A stretch of 14,507 bases of DNA, taken from NCBI GenBank assembly GCA_900313125.1, contig OMPZ01000105.1:1-14507 (forward strand). Reading direction: 5' to 3'. The DNA is from an uncultured Eubacteriales bacterium. Lineage in GTDB: Bacteria > Bacillota > Clostridia > Oscillospirales > Acutalibacteraceae. Below the pieces are notes generated by a model that did not search any database, was not told the origin of the DNA, and worked only from the letters and a program-made list of their open reading frames with translations. Positions 14,143-14,507 of this stretch are shown in pieces. Made by a program: the position numbers and the translations under genes. Each line of letters begins with the position of its first letter. Position 1 is the stretch's first letter.

Positions 14143-14234
14143 GGCGCCCAGGCGGGCGCGGGCAATTGCGCGTTTGTAGGTTGTTTAAGGCACGACTCTC
14201 GTCCCGCACGGCTCGTCGTGCCCGGCACGCCTAC
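14143..14234. repeat. Compound GC-rich dispersed repeat, copy B
   Basis: Module 1 (14143-14167) has the hairpin GCGCCC-AGGC-GGGCGC and GGCAATT. Module 2 (14165-14234) follows directly in the + orientation, from ATTGCGCG through TTTAAGGCAC and CGTCCCGC to CACGCCTAC. It aligns over about 70 nt with the reverse complement of 10977-11046, with scattered substitutions. Here the modules overlap in the shared ATT, whereas in copy A they are about 50 nt apart. Confidence 0.75.
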
Positions 14235-14404
14235 ATTTTGTTAGGAGATAAGACAAATTTATATAAAGAAAAAATCTGCCGCACAAAACACTCAGCACGC
14301 AAAAAACACATTAGAGCGAGAAAGAAGTGCCTTGAACGTATCTGTTCACCACCCTTATCGGTGATTTGAACAAAGAAATATTCATGAAAACCGTGAAATT
14401 TCAC
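14235..14404. other. AT-rich stretch without a recognised gene
   Basis: Together with the terminator and repeat copy B this is the gene-free region 14092-14507. I see no open reading frame with a supported start on either strand. TCACC (14346-14350) and GGTGA (14360-14364) form a short spaced inverted repeat, and a 12-bp palindrome ends the stretch. Confidence 0.6.
14393..14404. promoter_or_regulatory. Perfect 12-bp palindrome abutting a -35 box (operator candidate)
   Basis: GTGAAATTTCAC is its own reverse complement and ends one base before TTGACA. This position fits a regulator binding at or next to RNA polymerase. The regulator is not known. Confidence 0.5.
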
Positions 14405-14433
14405 TTGACAGATAGCCTTGAGTGTGTTACAAT
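14405..14433 (+). promoter_or_regulatory. Near-consensus sigma-A promoter for a gene beyond the window
   Basis: TTGACA (14405-14410), 17-nt spacer, TACAAT (14428-14433). Transcription should start near 14440. No start codon with a supported reading frame is seen before the window ends. Confidence 0.82.
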
Positions 14434-14440
14434 TTAAAGT

Positions 14441-14465
14441 ACCTCGTAAAGGGGTTTTTATTTTT
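14441..14465 (+). promoter_or_regulatory. Hairpin plus T-run at the predicted transcript 5' end
   Basis: ACCTC (14441-14445), loop GTAAA, GGGGT (14451-14455), then TTTTATTTTTG. The stem is 5 bp with one G-T pair. Its place at the predicted start site suggests a leader attenuator or a 5' protective stem. Further downstream CCCTTTTTTAGAGGGAGG could be an alternative pairing partner or a ribosome site. Confidence 0.4.
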
Positions 14466-14507
14466 GTGCCCTTTTTTAGAGGGAGGCTAAATTTACCGAT
14501 TAAACGG

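Noticed and set aside
13687..14228. Open frames on the - strand over the ferredoxin
   Set aside because: They are shadows of the ferredoxin, whose eight Cys, promoter and terminator are all in place on the + strand.
10902..14234. CRISPR array or insertion sequence from the GC-rich repeats
   Set aside because: There are only two copies 3.2 kb apart, with no regular spacers, no cas genes and no transposase frame.
14240..14440. Riboswitch or tRNA in the right-hand non-coding stretch
   Set aside because: No cloverleaf, T-loop or known aptamer core could be recognised; only short inverted repeats are present.

Overview
The window looks like a chromosome segment from a gut-type clostridial Firmicute, probably Ruminococcaceae/Oscillospiraceae. 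This is inferred, not proven, from the GC-rich codon use, Gram-positive style AGGAGG ribosome sites, the adjacent holB and ricT/yaaT genes typical of Firmicutes, a clostridial 2[4Fe-4S] ferredoxin, and a secreted protein with a dockerin domain as found in ruminococci.

Left half (1-9510, all + strand). After the tail of an upstream gene comes a tightly packed array of ten genes with gaps of 0-25 nt or ATGA overlaps, most likely one operon. It holds: (i) an FtsX/MacB-type ABC transporter with two permeases and one ATPase; (ii) a lipoprotein with an FMN_bind domain and a TGAT flavinylation motif; (iii) a membrane-anchored protein of unknown family; (iv) a three-subunit succinate dehydrogenase/fumarate reductase-like complex in the order cytochrome b, flavoprotein, iron-sulfur protein; (v) a small DUF4418-like membrane protein; (vi) a second FtsX-type ABC transporter with one permease and one ATPase. 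The flavoprotein keeps its substrate-site residues, but the histidine that normally carries covalent FAD is Gln. The combination suggests a membrane redox module that could pass electrons between a cytoplasmic Frd-like enzyme and an extracytoplasmic flavin lipoprotein, co-expressed with transporters of unknown substrate. Iron or another metal is one possibility.

Middle (9494-11128). An ECF sigma factor and its zinc-finger membrane anti-sigma factor lie on the - strand. They converge on the operon, and the anti-sigma stop codon lies inside the last ABC gene. Upstream is a 500-nt non-coding stretch with several inverted repeats and one copy of a compound GC-rich repeat.

Right part (11129-14507, + strand). 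From a good sigma-A promoter comes a secreted protein with an N-terminal dockerin and a divergent CAP-like region, then holB (DNA polymerase III delta prime) and ricT (PSP1 domain). A separately transcribed ferredoxin gene follows, with a clear promoter and terminator. The second copy of the repeat abuts that terminator. The last ~270 nt carry no gene but end in a consensus promoter abutted by a perfect palindrome, with a hairpin plus T-run at the predicted transcript start. The gene it drives lies outside the window.
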